This document shows positions 11,978 through 23,647 of a stretch of 64,000 nucleotides of DNA, piece by piece. A model generated the notes under the pieces. The model saw only the letters and a program-made list of their open reading frames with translations. It did no database searches and was not told the DNA's origin. The stretch lies in contig NC_081808.1 in NCBI RefSeq assembly GCF_030704535.1, forward strand, positions 21,083,501 to 21,147,500, written 5' to 3'. How positions within the stretch are numbered: the first letter of the stretch is position 1; each line of letters starts with the position of its first letter. The stretch is from Vitis vinifera (lineage: Eukaryota > Streptophyta > Magnoliopsida > Vitales > Vitaceae). A program made the position numbers and the translations under genes.

Positions 11978-14900
11978 CTCCATCCTCTTTTTTTTTTTTT
12001 TTTTTTTCTTCTTAGGGATTTTTAGAAGAAGGTAATATTCATTGGGTTTTGTAGTTTTTGATTTGATTATGCGTTGGAGGCGAGAAAAAGCGAGATGATG
12101 CAGTAGGGACTATAACAATTTATTAATTTATTTCTTCTAAGTTTTATTCTTAATTTCATGAAATTAAAATTATAATTTAGATAAGTATTAAGAGATAAAT
12201 TTGAGAAAAATAATAGAGATTATCACAAACCTGCAATATTATCCAAAATTTTATCATAATAAAATATTTATATTTCCATTTTTAAATCTAATTGTGAGTA
12301 GAATTTACAAAATTTAAATTATGTCATCATTGCATAACCATAACCTCACGATTGAACATCTAGTAGAACATAATCCTCAATTATATACTTCATTATTACT
12401 TGGTAACCCATGTTTCATAATTTAATAATATGCCACCTAATTCTTTTTTAGAAGCATTTTTTTCCCCATATATGTATATATAATAAGTATATGATTAAAC
12501 TAATATTAATTCCACCAGCCAGCCCAAGAGAGTCTAGGCTTGGACCGAAAAGTTTAAGCTAACAGATCCAACATGTGGGCCGGTTAATTCATGGCCATGG
12601 CCCAATGCCAAAAGGCTGTCACAAGCGTGGTTGTAGACAGCATATTATTACCCGGAAACCGAAATTTTCTATTCCCCCACCATGATCTTGGAAAATCCAA
12701 GCCCACTGATATCGAGGAACAAACATTTTACCCAGTTGGGGAAAGATGATATGACCTGATTGATAAGCATAATTGGTTGGGATAAAGGGCAAAAAGTCTG
12801 CTAGATTTTTCATGATAGGCATGTCTACTCAGTACATGAGTGGGGTACCAAAATTTGCTTTCGATTTGTTTGTTTTCCTAATTTGTTCTGATTAGGCTTG
12901 ATGAATTGTACTTAGCCTTTGATAGAGATAACCCAACAAACAACCCAAGAAAGGGAGAATAAGTCCCAGATTGCTGCCCCACGGGACCAAAATGTGTCCA
13001 ATTTATGAATCGTCAGTATGGGGGGACTACCGCCCTTTACTTTTATTAGATGTGTGGTTGCTGCCCTATGGCTATGATTCATGTTAAATTATCAATTAAA
13101 GTAATAAGGTTCACTCCGTGGTTGAATAGGTGGGAAAGGCCGAAAGGGCATTTACTGTTGTATTCTTCAAAAGTAGGTCAGTGCAACAACTAAAACTACC
13201 CCAGGGAGGATTAGTTAACTGGCACACTAGTCCAGCAAAGCTGCATTAAGGTTCCAGCGCTGCCGCTGGGTAGCTTTCAAGTTTCAGCAACACTAAGATA
13301 ATGCGTAGTATGATGCCAGTGGGCGAGTATTAAATAATGTCTGGATCTTTGGTTCTTTTTTTCACTTGGGATGGTGCGTTTGGTCACTTTTATCAGTGGC
13401 ATCATTTAGATGGAGATGGGGAAAGCGCAGAAGCGAGCAGTGGTTAAGAATTGGGTGAGTCCAAGGACGATTGGTGGTCCAGCCTTCCGAACTACTGCAA
13501 AAATGTGCCTAGAACTAACTCACTTCCGCACTAGGATTTCATGGTCTTTTTCCATTGTGTCCACCCTATAAAGCTATTCATGGAAACAAGGACCATTTAA
13601 TTTAAAAGCTTCGACATCCATATGGGTAAATTTCTGTCAGTATCTCCCTGTTTCCATCACCATCACCTGCTGCAAGTTGCAAAATTAGGCGGGGGGTTGT
13701 TCCATGAAAAAGCTCCCATGCTCCTAAGTCAAAATTGATCCGAAAATCAACCCAGGCTTTTCTTGGACATTTTTTACATGTCTCTTTCGCTCTTACTCTC
13801 CCCCCTTTTTCTCATAGCTCCAGTCCAGAACGAAAGAGGCGTCTGAAAAGGGTTGAGAGAAAAGCATACCTTGATTCCGGGTCTAGGGCGGCAGACTTTA
13901 TTAGAAACTCAAAAACACCGATTACAAAGACATCTTACAGATTAGGTGATCTTATATCCTATGTGAGAAAATAAAAGCCATTCCCATTCCTAAATGAATT
14001 TGAAGCTACAACAAATTGGGTCAGAATGTCAAAACCAGTGATGGCAAGTCAGAATGGCCAGGAGGTTTGGTCAAGTTGTTAATAATTTGTCTGATAAGTC
14101 ATAACACCTGTTATCCATTGGGTGTTGAAAAATTTAATCTAGAAGTTTAAATGTGGAGGCAGGCCCAGTAGGAAAAATTAATTCAAATTTGTGGTGGATT
14201 TGTGTTACGTATGATTGGTGCCATTGGTTCTATTTGCATTAGTCAAAACGTCGGGACCATTCTTTGGCCCACCCCAACTCTTTGCCCTCCCTTCGATGGA
14301 TCCGCCTCTTTAAATTTAAACCAAGAGCATGTTTACTTCACGTACTTTATACTTTCAAACTTAGAATTCAAAAGAATATGATTATAATCTTCCTTTTTTC
14401 TCTTCACATGCCATTTGACATTTTTTGACCATTAAATCAAATCAAAAGATTTTGAAAGCCAATAAAAAAATCCAAGTTTGAAAAAACATTTAGAAGAAAT
14501 AATAAGGCCGAAAGAAGAAGAAAAGATAAAAACATGACATTTTGACGTGGCAACAAAGCCTTTGAATGATGGCTGTCTGCATATTTAGTGTTTAGTGGAA
14601 GCTTCCTTTCCTACAAAATCAATTAAGATGAAAATTGAAGAAAACATTTTTAAAAATAATGTCAAAATCAATTGATGAGGGGAGTATTCAAATCCTAGGG
14701 TGAAGAATGGGCAGTGAGCAGTGATGAGTTTTGCACATAGGTTAAAAGAAGGGCAGGGATAAGATCAGAGCAGGGCTCAATGATTCAACCCATATGAGGT
14801 TAAAAAGTGGGAAAGCGCTACACCATACACTCACTATTTGAAAAGTGTTTGCTCAAAGGGTTTTGGGGAAGGGAGAAGCCCAGGAGAATCCCCACCACCT

Positions 14901-15040
14901 CTCTCTCTCTGGGACTCTGACCAATGCACACTCTGCCGCACCATATGGCAACGCCTCTCCCTTCTTCCTCCCGATCACTGCTATCATACGCTTCCAAAAA
15001 CCTCAACCAACCCACTGCACACCACCACTAAATTTTCATT
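11978..15040. other. Intergenic, including receptor-kinase 5' region
   Basis: A poly-T run follows the four-TM gene, then AT-rich sequence. The frame at 13735-13974 has no recognisable domain and I do not call it. The last ~150 bases before 15041 are C/T-rich with a (CT)n run near 14900, typical of a plant 5' leader. A (GAA)-rich purine stretch lies near 14510. No TATA box could be fixed. Confidence 0.55.
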
Positions 15041-18000
15041 ATGCCATTGCTGCTATCCATGGCTGTGACACTAACTCCTCTTTTCTTCCTCATGCTTAGC
15101 TTCACCCCCTTCTTATCTTGCGCTCAACGGAGTGCTGAAACTCTGGCTGAGATTGAAGCGCTCACGGCTTTCAAACTCAATCTTCATGATCCGCTTGGAG
15201 TGTTGAACGGCTGGGATTCGTCAACGCCGTCTGCTCCATGCGACTGGCGTGGTGTGGGCTGCAGCAGTGGCCGAGTAAGCGACCTCCGCCTCCCTCGTCT
15301 ACAACTAGGCGGTCGACTCACTGATCACCTTGGTGACCTGACCCAGCTGCGCAAGCTCAGTCTCCGTTCCAACGCCTTCAATGGTACAATCCCTTCTTCC
15401 CTCTCCAAATGCACTCTCCTTCGTGCCGTCTTCTTACAGTACAACTCATTCTCCGGCAATCTTCCGCCGGAGATCGGCAACCTCACCAATCTTCAAGTCT
15501 TCAATGTTGCCCAGAACCTTCTCTCCGGTGAAGTTCCTGGCGATCTTCCTCTGACTCTGCGATACCTGGATCTTTCATCCAACTTATTCTCTGGTCAAAT
15601 TCCAGCGAGTTTTTCTGCCGCATCCGATCTTCAGCTCATCAACCTCTCGTACAACGACTTCTCCGGAGAGATTCCAGTGACCTTCGGCGCGCTTCAACAG
15701 CTTCAGTACCTCTGGCTTGATTACAATTTTTTGGACGGAACTCTACCTTCGGCGATCGCCAACTGCTCAGCCCTAATACATTTGAGTGTGGAGGGCAACG
15801 CGCTTCGGGGCGTAGTCCCGGTAGCGATTGCGTCTCTGCCGAAGCTTCAAGTGATTTCGCTTTCGCACAATAATCTCTCTGGTGCGGTCCCATCTTCTAT
15901 GTTCTGCAACGTTTCTTCGCTTCGGATCGTTCAGCTAGGGTTTAATGCCTTCACGGACATTGTCGCGCCCGGGACAGCGACGTGTTCTAGTGTTCTGCAG
16001 GTTCTGGATGTTCAACAGAATCTGATGCACGGCGTGTTTCCTTTGTGGTTAACATTTGTCACTTCCTTAACAATGCTGGATGTTTCAGGTAACTCCTTCG
16101 CCGGCGCGCTTCCTGTTCAGATCGGAAACCTCTTGAGGTTGCAGGAACTAAAGATGGCTAATAATTCGTTAGACGGTGAGATTCCGGAGGAGTTGAGGAA
16201 GTGTAGTTATTTGCGTGTTCTTGATCTTGAAGGAAATCAATTTTCAGGGGCGGTTCCTGCGTTTTTGGGTGATCTGACAAGCTTGAAGACTTTGTCCCTT
16301 GGGGAGAATCTCTTCTCCGGTCTTATTCCACCGATTTTTGGTAAGCTCTCACAGCTAGAAACCTTGAACTTGAGGCACAACAATTTGTCCGGAACGATAC
16401 CGGAGGAGCTATTGAGATTGAGTAACTTGACTACATTGGACCTAAGCTGGAACAAGCTTTCGGGTGAAATTCCAGCAAATATTGGGAATCTGAGTAAGCT
16501 ACTTGTTCTGAATATTAGTGGTAACGCATATTCAGGGAAGATTCCTGCAACGGTGGGAAATTTATTCAAGCTAACGACCCTTGATTTGAGCAAGCAGAAA
16601 CTTTCTGGTGAGGTGCCGGATGAGCTTTCAGGCTTGCCCAATTTGCAACTTATTGCTCTCCAGGAGAACATGTTATCTGGGGATGTTCCTGAAGGTTTCA
16701 GTAGCTTAGTGAGTCTGCGTTATTTGAACCTCAGTTCCAATTCCTTTTCCGGTCATATTCCAGCCACCTTTGGCTTTCTTCAGTCAGTGGTTGTTCTTTC
16801 ATTGTCTGAAAATCTTATAGGTGGGTTGATTCCATCAGAGATAGGCAACTGCTCCGAGCTCAGAGTCCTTGAACTGGGATCAAATTCTTTGTCGGGTGAC
16901 ATTCCAGCTGATCTTTCTCGTCTCTCGCATCTGAATGAGCTTAATTTGGGTAGGAACAATTTAACAGGTGAAATCCCTGAAGAAATCTCAAAATGCTCGG
17001 CACTAACTTCTCTGTTGCTGGATACTAATCATCTTTCTGGTCACATTCCAAACTCATTGTCTAATTTGTCAAACCTAACAACACTGGATCTCTCTACAAA
17101 CAACTTGACTGGGGAGATTCCGGCAAATCTTACACTGATCTCTGGCTTGGTAAACTTCAATGTCTCGCGAAATGATCTAGAAGGAGAGATTCCAGGACTA
17201 CTGGGTTCTCGATTCAACAATCCATCTGTCTTTGCCATGAACGAAAACTTATGTGGGAAGCCCCTGGATAGGAAATGCAAAGAAATAAACACGGGTGGTA
17301 GGAGGAAGAGGCTGATTCTGTTATTTGCTGTGGCCGCAAGTGGAGCTTGCCTCATGGCATTATGCTGCTGCTTCTATATTTTCAGCCTCTTGAGGTGGCG
17401 CAAGAGGCTCAAAGAGGGGGCTGCGGGGGAGAAGAAAAGGAGCCCTGCGAGGGCAAGTTCAGGAGCCAGTGGGGGCCGTGGCAGTACTGATAATGGTGGA
17501 CCAAAGCTTGTTATGTTCAATAACAACATCACACTTGCAGAAACAAGTGAAGCAACAAGGCAATTTGATGAGGAAAATGTGCTGAGCAGAACGCGATATG
17601 GTCTAGTTTTCAAGGCTTGCTACAATGATGGAATGGTTCTCTCAATTCGCCGACTCCCTGATGGACTGCTAGATGAAAACACATTCCGCAAAGAGGCTGA
17701 AGCACTAGGGAAAGTGAAACACCGTAACCTAACTGTCCTCCGCGGCTATTATGCTGGAGCATCTGATGTCAGACTCCTGGTTTACGATTACATGCCCAAT
17801 GGAAACCTCGCAACCCTCCTACAAGAAGCATCCCACCAAGATGGTCATGTCCTCAATTGGCCAATGCGCCACCTTATTGCACTTGGAATCGCTCGGGGCT
17901 TAGCATTTTTACACACAGCTTCCATGGTTCATGGCGATGTCAAGCCACAAAACGTCCTATTTGACGCGGATTTTGAAGCCCATTTATCAGATTTCGGTCT

Positions 18001-18451
18001 CGACCGGCTGACAATTGCTGCCCCAGCGGAAGCTTCCACTTCCTCCACATCTGTTGGCACGCTAGGGTATGTCTCCCCGGAAGCAGTCCTAACAGGGGAA
18101 ACCACAAAGGAATCAGATGTTTACAGCTTCGGCATTGTCTTGCTGGAACTTTTGACCGGAAAAAGACCTGTGATGTTTACACAAGACGAAGACATAGTGA
18201 AGTGGGTCAAGAGACAATTGCAAAGGGGTCAAGTCTCAGAACTGCTTGAGCCAGGACTCCTAGAACTCGATCCCGAATCATCAGAATGGGAAGAGTTCTT
18301 GCTGGGAGTGAAAGTGGGTTTGCTTTGCACCGCACCAGACCCTCTCGACCGACCCACCATGGCGGACACAGTGTTCATGCTAGAAGGTTGCCGTGTCGGA
18401 CCCGATATTCCGTCGTCGGCCGATCCCACATCCCAACCCTCGCCGGCATGA
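15041..18451 (+). CDS. MUL: LRR receptor-like kinase (MUSTACHES-like), atypical kinase
   Basis: Single-exon gene of 1136 aa for a plasma-membrane receptor-like kinase. A hydrophobic signal peptide (about 1-29) is followed by an LRRNT region with the CDWRGVGC motif, then more than twenty plant-type LRRs (GxIP pattern) to about residue 740. A transmembrane helix lies at about 757-782 with a basic stop-transfer. The cytoplasmic kinase domain spans about 830-1115. The kinase is degenerate: the VAIK lysine position reads SIRR (R870), the glycine loop is weak (SRTRYGLVF), and the catalytic loop is HGDVKPQN (non-RD; D966). DFG is kept (D984-G986). These traits match, from memory, Arabidopsis At4g36180 (MUSTACHES-LIKE) and At1g75640 (MUSTACHES, stomatal patterning). 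A second in-frame ATG at 15059 is an alternative start. Orthology to MUL rather than MUS is inferred partly from the nearby VND gene. Confidence 0.95.
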   Translation: MPLLLSMAVTLTPLFFLMLSFTPFLSCAQRSAETLAEIEALTAFKLNLHDPLGVLNGWDSSTPSAPCDWRGVGCSSGRVSDLRLPRLQLGGRLTDHLGDLTQLRKLSLRSNAFNGTIPSSLSKCTLLRAVFLQYNSFSGNLPPEIGNLTNLQVFNVAQNLLSGEVPGDLPLTLRYLDLSSNLFSGQIPASFSAASDLQLINLSYNDFSGEIPVTFGALQQLQYLWLDYNFLDGTLPSAIANCSALIHLSVEGNALRGVVPVAIASLPKLQVISLSHNNLSGAVPSSMFCNVSSLRIVQLGFNAFTDIVAPGTATCSSVLQVLDVQQNLMHGVFPLWLTFVTSLTMLDVSGNSFAGALPVQIGNLLRLQELKMANNSLDGEIPEELRKCSYLRVLDLEGNQFSGAVPAFLGDLTSLKTLSLGENLFSGLIPPIFGKLSQLETLNLRHNNLSGTIPEELLRLSNLTTLDLSWNKLSGEIPANIGNLSKLLVLNISGNAYSGKIPATVGNLFKLTTLDLSKQKLSGEVPDELSGLPNLQLIALQENMLSGDVPEGFSSLVSLRYLNLSSNSFSGHIPATFGFLQSVVVLSLSENLIGGLIPSEIGNCSELRVLELGSNSLSGDIPADLSRLSHLNELNLGRNNLTGEIPEEISKCSALTSLLLDTNHLSGHIPNSLSNLSNLTTLDLSTNNLTGEIPANLTLISGLVNFNVSRNDLEGEIPGLLGSRFNNPSVFAMNENLCGKPLDRKCKEINTGGRRKRLILLFAVAASGACLMALCCCFYIFSLLRWRKRLKEGAAGEKKRSPARASSGASGGRGSTDNGGPKLVMFNNNITLAETSEATRQFDEENVLSRTRYGLVFKACYNDGMVLSIRRLPDGLLDENTFRKEAEALGKVKHRNLTVLRGYYAGASDVRLLVYDYMPNGNLATLLQEASHQDGHVLNWPMRHLIALGIARGLAFLHTASMVHGDVKPQNVLFDADFEAHLSDFGLDRLTIAAPAEASTSSTSVGTLGYVSPEAVLTGETTKESDVYSFGIVLLELLTGKRPVMFTQDEDIVKWVKRQLQRGQVSELLEPGLLELDPESSEWEEFLLGVKVGLLCTAPDPLDRPTMADTVFMLEGCRVGPDIPSSADPTSQPSPA

Positions 18452-19935
18452 AAAAATAACAATTTTTATTCGAAATTGTAACAGTAGGTTTAGTCTTATT
18501 TTTAATTTATTTCTCTATTATTTTAATTTTGTTTTACGCTCTGTTGCCGGCTGGTGATGTTGATGGAGGGGGGAGGGGATGAGGTTTGAGTAACAGTCAA
18601 CAATTTCGGTCAACGATTGGGAGAGGCGCGGTGAAAGTGGACGAAAGTAGGCAGGGTGGGGCCCAGCATCAGCTAATTTCCCGCCAAGGAAAGGAGCAGA
18701 GAGAACTTCTCTCGTTGCGTCACGTGGCCGTAACTAGCTCACTTTAGCAAAAAAAGTAGCCGTTAATGTTGTGGGGCCAGAGCGACACCCTGGCAAACAA
18801 ACAAACAAATACGACTGTCTTTTCCCAGAGGAGGCATCAATATTCGTAACCGCGTGAGTTACAGCTTCAAGGTGTTTTTTATCTCAGCTGCTGCCACGTC
18901 GGTTTCTGCGCTGTCCCATCCCAAATTTTCAGGTCCCACAGGCTGATGGGTAAAGAGAGAGAAGGGGGGAAAATAGTGGCCTACAGCACAAATTACTTTG
19001 AACTTTTTGTGGGACAGGGATTCTATTGAAATGTGTATCTGTTTTGTCATCTAATCTTCATTTTTTTCTGAGGACATACACGTCGGTTGCGACTGTTTTC
19101 ATTTGGTTTTTTGAGGGAGTCAATCACTTTTTTCAAATCCAAATCCAAATCCAGTTGGGCTTCGTCCTCGATGCATGAAGGCAACAGGCAGGTATATGAA
19201 AAGATTCTCCTTAAATGGCATAAAAAAAAAACAACAACAGTATGAGGTGAGTATTAAGTAGGGATGACATTGAGAAGTGGACAAGTGTTGTCAAATCTGG
19301 AGCAGTGACCGTTAAGCATCCTCCATCCTCCCATATTCATTCGTTCATTTTCACCGCTTGCCGAATATAATAATAATGTCATTGGAATTGATGTTTTTGG
19401 CCAACTCCACCAAGAACGCTTCATTATAACTTGCACTTGAATGAGTCTTGTCAGATCTTTGGGTTGACATTTGCTGGGAGGCCACTGCTCGGAGTTAATG
19501 AGTCTCGCTTCAAACTACTCCCTTTTGCCATTAAATTGTTATACTTTTGAGCAATTTTGAAAATCTACTTATTCTCTCACATCCTTTTATCTTTTATTTT
19601 ATTTTTATAAAAAATAAAATGATGGTTTTAATATAAATTTAAAAATCTAAAAACTGTATTTTTCTATATTTTCTAATATTTATTTTTAAAAATTGTTTTT
19701 ACCAAAAAAAAAAAAGGTTTTATAAAAATAATAGTATTCGACCATTCATTTTATTTTTCTATTAAATTTTATAAAAATATTGTAAATTCAATTTATATAA
19801 TATTAGTTAAATTCAATTTAAGTTTTATTAAAAATAAAAATAGTTTTATAATTATAAATAAATTAAAAAATAAATAATTTTTTGGTAGGACTATAATAAA
19901 AACAAAAATTATTTTTTGTATTAAAAAAATTCAAA
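18452..19935. other. Intergenic, receptor-kinase 3' flank
   Basis: Holds the 3'UTR of the LRR-RLK, then GC-moderate sequence with a CACGTG core at about 18722, then very AT-rich DNA from 19560. Frames at 18859-19050 and 19254-19436 on the - strand show no domain or splice support. Confidence 0.5.
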
Positions 19936-20520
19936 TTGATGCTAGGTTCACTTGTATGCATAAGGGCATTTTAGTAATTACGTAAGGTTGCATACGAGTA
20001 AGTGAACAAGGTCTCTACATTGGATTAATTGATTAATTAGTAGGTCTTATTGGATTAATTAATCAATTGGAACTTATTTTAGGTTATATTAAGTGACCTA
20101 AGCTCATATATGTTCAAATCACTTAATCCCACTTAGGAACCTTATAAATACCCTATAGGGGTTAGGGTTTTTATAACTTTTGTCTTCCACCATCTAGAAA
20201 GATAGAGGGTCATAGCCTCCACCTTCTTTTCCTTCTCATTGGAAGTGTGCCAAGATCAAGGTTAGAGTCATCGGGCAAAAGACTTCGAGTTTACGAGACT
20301 TCTGCGATTTTGATCTTCATCTTCACCATCTGGATTTGATTTGAGAATACTCGAATATGAGGTATGGTTTTCGTTAGCACTTTGTGAATCCTTTTAAATA
20401 ATAAAAATGTTATTTTTCTACTGTGCATAGGATTTAGAAAAAGTCTAGGATAGTTATGCATGTTTCTGACTTGATTCGGACTTGGGAAATGGAAAGATCC
20501 GGGTTTTTCCCTTCATAACA
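19936..20520 (+). mobile_element. Probable solo LTR / LTR remnant
   Basis: The stretch resembles a retrotransposon LTR: alternating ATTAATTGATTAATT sequence in the first part, a TATA box in CTTATAAATACCC (about 20140), then a leader-like segment running to a CATAACA end near 20520. I recall near-identical sequence as a common plant LTR type. No matching second LTR, gag/pol frame or convincing target-site duplication is present, and the 5' boundary is a guess. It immediately precedes the tandem array. Confidence 0.4.
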
Positions 20521-21354
20521 TTGAATTTTTTGTTTTTTTATATTGACATTTTTTTTCTTTTTCTTTTTTACTATTATTATAAACTAGAAAAGAAAAAAAG
20601 TTATCATTTTTAATTTGGTTAAAGGGCATAGAATCATCAAATATAAATGTTTCTTGTTTCTTGTATTATTCTTATTTTTTTTCTTATTTGCCCTCAATTT
20701 TTCTTGTTTCTTATGTCAATCTTGTTCCTTTACTTATTTGCTAATATGGTTTACATCGGAACAAGCATATTATAAGTACAAAAAAAAAAATGCACCATGA
20801 TATTAGATACACTTCATTTTTTCATTTAATTAGCACAAGAAATCACCTAAAGAATAACCTAGCTCTAATATCACTTGATGAGAAAGAAATGCATAAATAA
20901 TAACTGTTTTGTACACAAAATGATAGCAACGAAATAAAAATAAACTTTTTCCATTTTTGTGTAATTATATAGGCATATGATAATTTTGAAATATTTAACA
21001 AATAAATAGGTAAATAAGAAAAATCAAGACATCGAATTTTTCTTTGGAAAAAACCATCCAATGTGAAGAAGAAGAAAAAAACCATTAGACCTAGCTTGGT
21101 TAGAAAATTTTTCATTATGAAAATAATGGACAAATCAATTCTTTGTCTAAAAAACACTAGAGCTTTACAATTACCAATAGGAAAAAAAACTACTATTGGA
21201 TTATGTACACAAAGCCAAATAACCCACACGATTTTTTCTATTTATTTTTCTTTTTCTTCTAAGTTTTTGTGCAATATCTGTGCGGCTGACCATATATATA
21301 TATAGAATCACAACAATCTACATACGCAAGAAGTGAGATAGAAAAGATTCAAAT

Positions 21355-21590
21355 GTATTGCAACATAAAACTAAAAAATTTGAAGTGATATGGAAAATAT
21401 GTGTAGTGAAATAAGGTCTAATTTCATAAAAATATTTTGTAACTATTTTTTCCTCATTTGATGTAAGAATATATATATATATATATATTAGAGGAAATTC
21501 ATGTACTGAGTGTTAAGTTAGAGCTACAAAGTATGATGTAATAAAATATTATTGGGTACACTTGTTTCTATTAGAGCTATGTGTCATGAC
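21355..21590 (+). pseudogene. DUF1640 3' fragment, degraded type A, copy 1
   Basis: Remnants of the coiled-coil exon (aligned to the LQHETGKLRSDIEK region of better copies) and of the last exon (a GAAATTCATG start and a TLVSI stretch from the C-terminal membrane helix) are visible but full of stops. The exon between them is missing. Upstream spacer is shared with the other units. Confidence 0.6.
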
Positions 21591-22184
21591 TTGCTCCAAA
21601 TGACCCTCCCCTTGAGCTTATATAGGTGGACAAGAACACATTCGTTATCATTTTTAATATGGTTAAAGGGCATAGAATCATCAAATATAAATGTTTCTTG
21701 TTTCTTGTATTATTCTTTTTTTTTTTATTTGCCCTCAATTTTTCTTATTTTTTATGGTAATTTTGTTCTTTTACTTATTTGCTAATGTGGTTTACATCGG
21801 AACAAGAATATAATAAGTAAAGAAAAATATGTATAGATTCGAATGAAGTCAAATACCACTGGTTGTATCTCAATAACACTAAACATTTGTTTCACTACAA
21901 ATGTAATTACAAATATTGTGACAAAGATGCAAGGTTTATAGAGGTAATTAACGTCTTAACGTTTTATCTTACAATGCTATGATATCATCATCACAAATAA
22001 TCCTAAAATTTGGTTCAACAGGAAATGCACTAAAAATGTTATGTGATGATCTGGAACTAAATAATTTCCCTATAACACCAGAAACAATGCTCAACCAATA
22101 GATTTTGAAAGAGGATACAGAATACCATTCCAGAATAGATATTCAGTCATGAAAAAGGTTATCACTTGCTAAATAAGCCAGTAC

Positions 22185-22995
22185 CTGAGAGCTTTCAACT
22201 TCAGATTTGAATTTGGACAAATTGGATTCTTGAGTCATTTCAATCTGTAGGCAACATGAATGCATGTGAATTAACAATACCAGAAAATGAAATTTAACAT
22301 TGTAATTATAAAAGCCTAAAGCTGTTGACATGTCTTATATATAAACATGGAGCATAACAAGCCATGGACCTATAGGCACCCCAGAATCAATAAACCTTAC
22401 TTTCTGTATTTCGCCCTTAGAAACCAAGGACTGAGCCACATTCTCCAAACTACCATTCAAGACTTCAGTTATGGTAGATGTTATGGCCTCAGCATGTTTT
22501 GACGGTATGCCCTGAGCTTCTAATTTCCTAACCTGAGACAAGACACCATGTCATTAGTGATTCTTGAATTCCATCCGAGATTAAACTCTTTGCTTAATTT
22601 GGTTGCAGAGAAGTAATAGAAATTATATTCTTGAATCATAAAACTTATCTTTAGTTGCCATACTAGAAAATAAAATCTACACTGAAAAATGAGCCTAGTT
22701 CTGATTTCCATAATTCTTGGAAATACAATTTAAATATCATTTTTTTTATTTTCTTGGAAAACGAAAATGCAAATCAAGACTATAACTAAAAACTGAAACA
22801 ACAAAGAAAATATGAATATGATTATCAGAGCCAATGTGTTAACTAGGAAAAATCGTCCTCCGTTAGACTTCACGAACTGAGAAAATGACCGATAATCAGA
22901 TCTTCTGCAATATCCAGAAGGCGAAGAAAAAGAAGATAAAGAAGCTAAGAACTGGATCGCAGAGGTGGTATTAGTTTTCGTGCAATACCTGTGCA
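22185..22995 (-). pseudogene. DUF1640 (MCU-regulator-like) 5' half, copy 1
   Basis: Three exons of a plant mitochondrial DUF1640/CCDC90-type protein read leftwards. Exon 1 ends at 22828 and includes RSFSQFVKSNGGRFFLV. Exon 2 is 22401-22532 (44 aa, VRKLEAQGIPSKHAEAIT...). Exon 3 is 22185-22244 (20 aa, with QESNLSKFKSEVESSQ). Exons 2 and 3 keep good splice sites and phase. Exon 1 has lost its GT donor (it reads ATAATC after the last codon), and the upstream part runs into an (AT)n tract, so a full mitochondrial presequence is not visible. The rest of the gene is absent on this strand. Family members are inner-membrane coiled-coil proteins with a C-terminal helix. Confidence 0.85.
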
Positions 22996-22998
22996 GCA

Positions 22999-23033
<35 letters not shown>

Positions 23034-23159
23034 TTCACAACAATCTACATATGTTGGAAGTGAGATAGAAAAGATTCGAATGTATTGTTTTTTCATTTAA
23101 ACTATAGTAGCAATTTCATGTCAGGTATTTTGACTCAATCTTAACAAACAATAATGCAG

Positions 23160-23647
23160 TGAGATCATTTTTCTCTCTTGCAACATGAAACTGGGAAACT
23201 TCGAAGTGATATAGAAAAGATGCGTAGTGAACTAAGGTTTGGTTTCATAAAGATACTTTGCAACAATTTTTTCCTTATATGATATAAGAATAAATATTTT
23301 TTATACTTCTTCAATAGAACAATAACATGCATTGTAACACAAGTATGAAATTGACAAAGTCATTGCTATGATAAGGGCTGAGTTAGCAAATCAGAATGCA
23401 GAAACTAATCAAGTGAGTATCACGTGTAGTTGAGAAATGTTTTTCATTACTTGGATATCTATGAGGTTCAATCTTTGTTTTTGTCTTCTAAAGTTTTTTC
23501 GGGTTGTCTTCTTTTTCTTAATCCTAGGAAATTCATGCACTAAGGGCTTAGTTAGAAGCTGCAAAGTATAATGTAATAAAATACTGCATAGGTAACCTTA
23601 TTTCTATTTCAATTGTGAGTCTTGTTGTGATTCGCATCTTGATGTAA
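23160..23647 (+). pseudogene. DUF1640 3' half, copy R1
   Basis: Exons of the 3' half read rightwards. The coiled-coil exon, about 23160-23236, contains HFSLLQHETGKLRSDIEKMR. The next, about 23344-23412, contains IRAELANQNAETNQ before a GTGAGT donor. The last, 23528-23647, contains EIHALRA, a TAG stop, LEAAKYNVIKYCIG and a C-terminal hydrophobic helix ending in RILM. A TGA near the start of the first exon, the TAG in the last and an internal deletion in the middle exon break the frame. The 5' half lies just upstream in inverted orientation. Confidence 0.85.

Noticed and set aside
13735..13974. 79-aa frame with basic residues
   Set aside because: No recognisable domain, no exon partners, and no support beyond an open frame.
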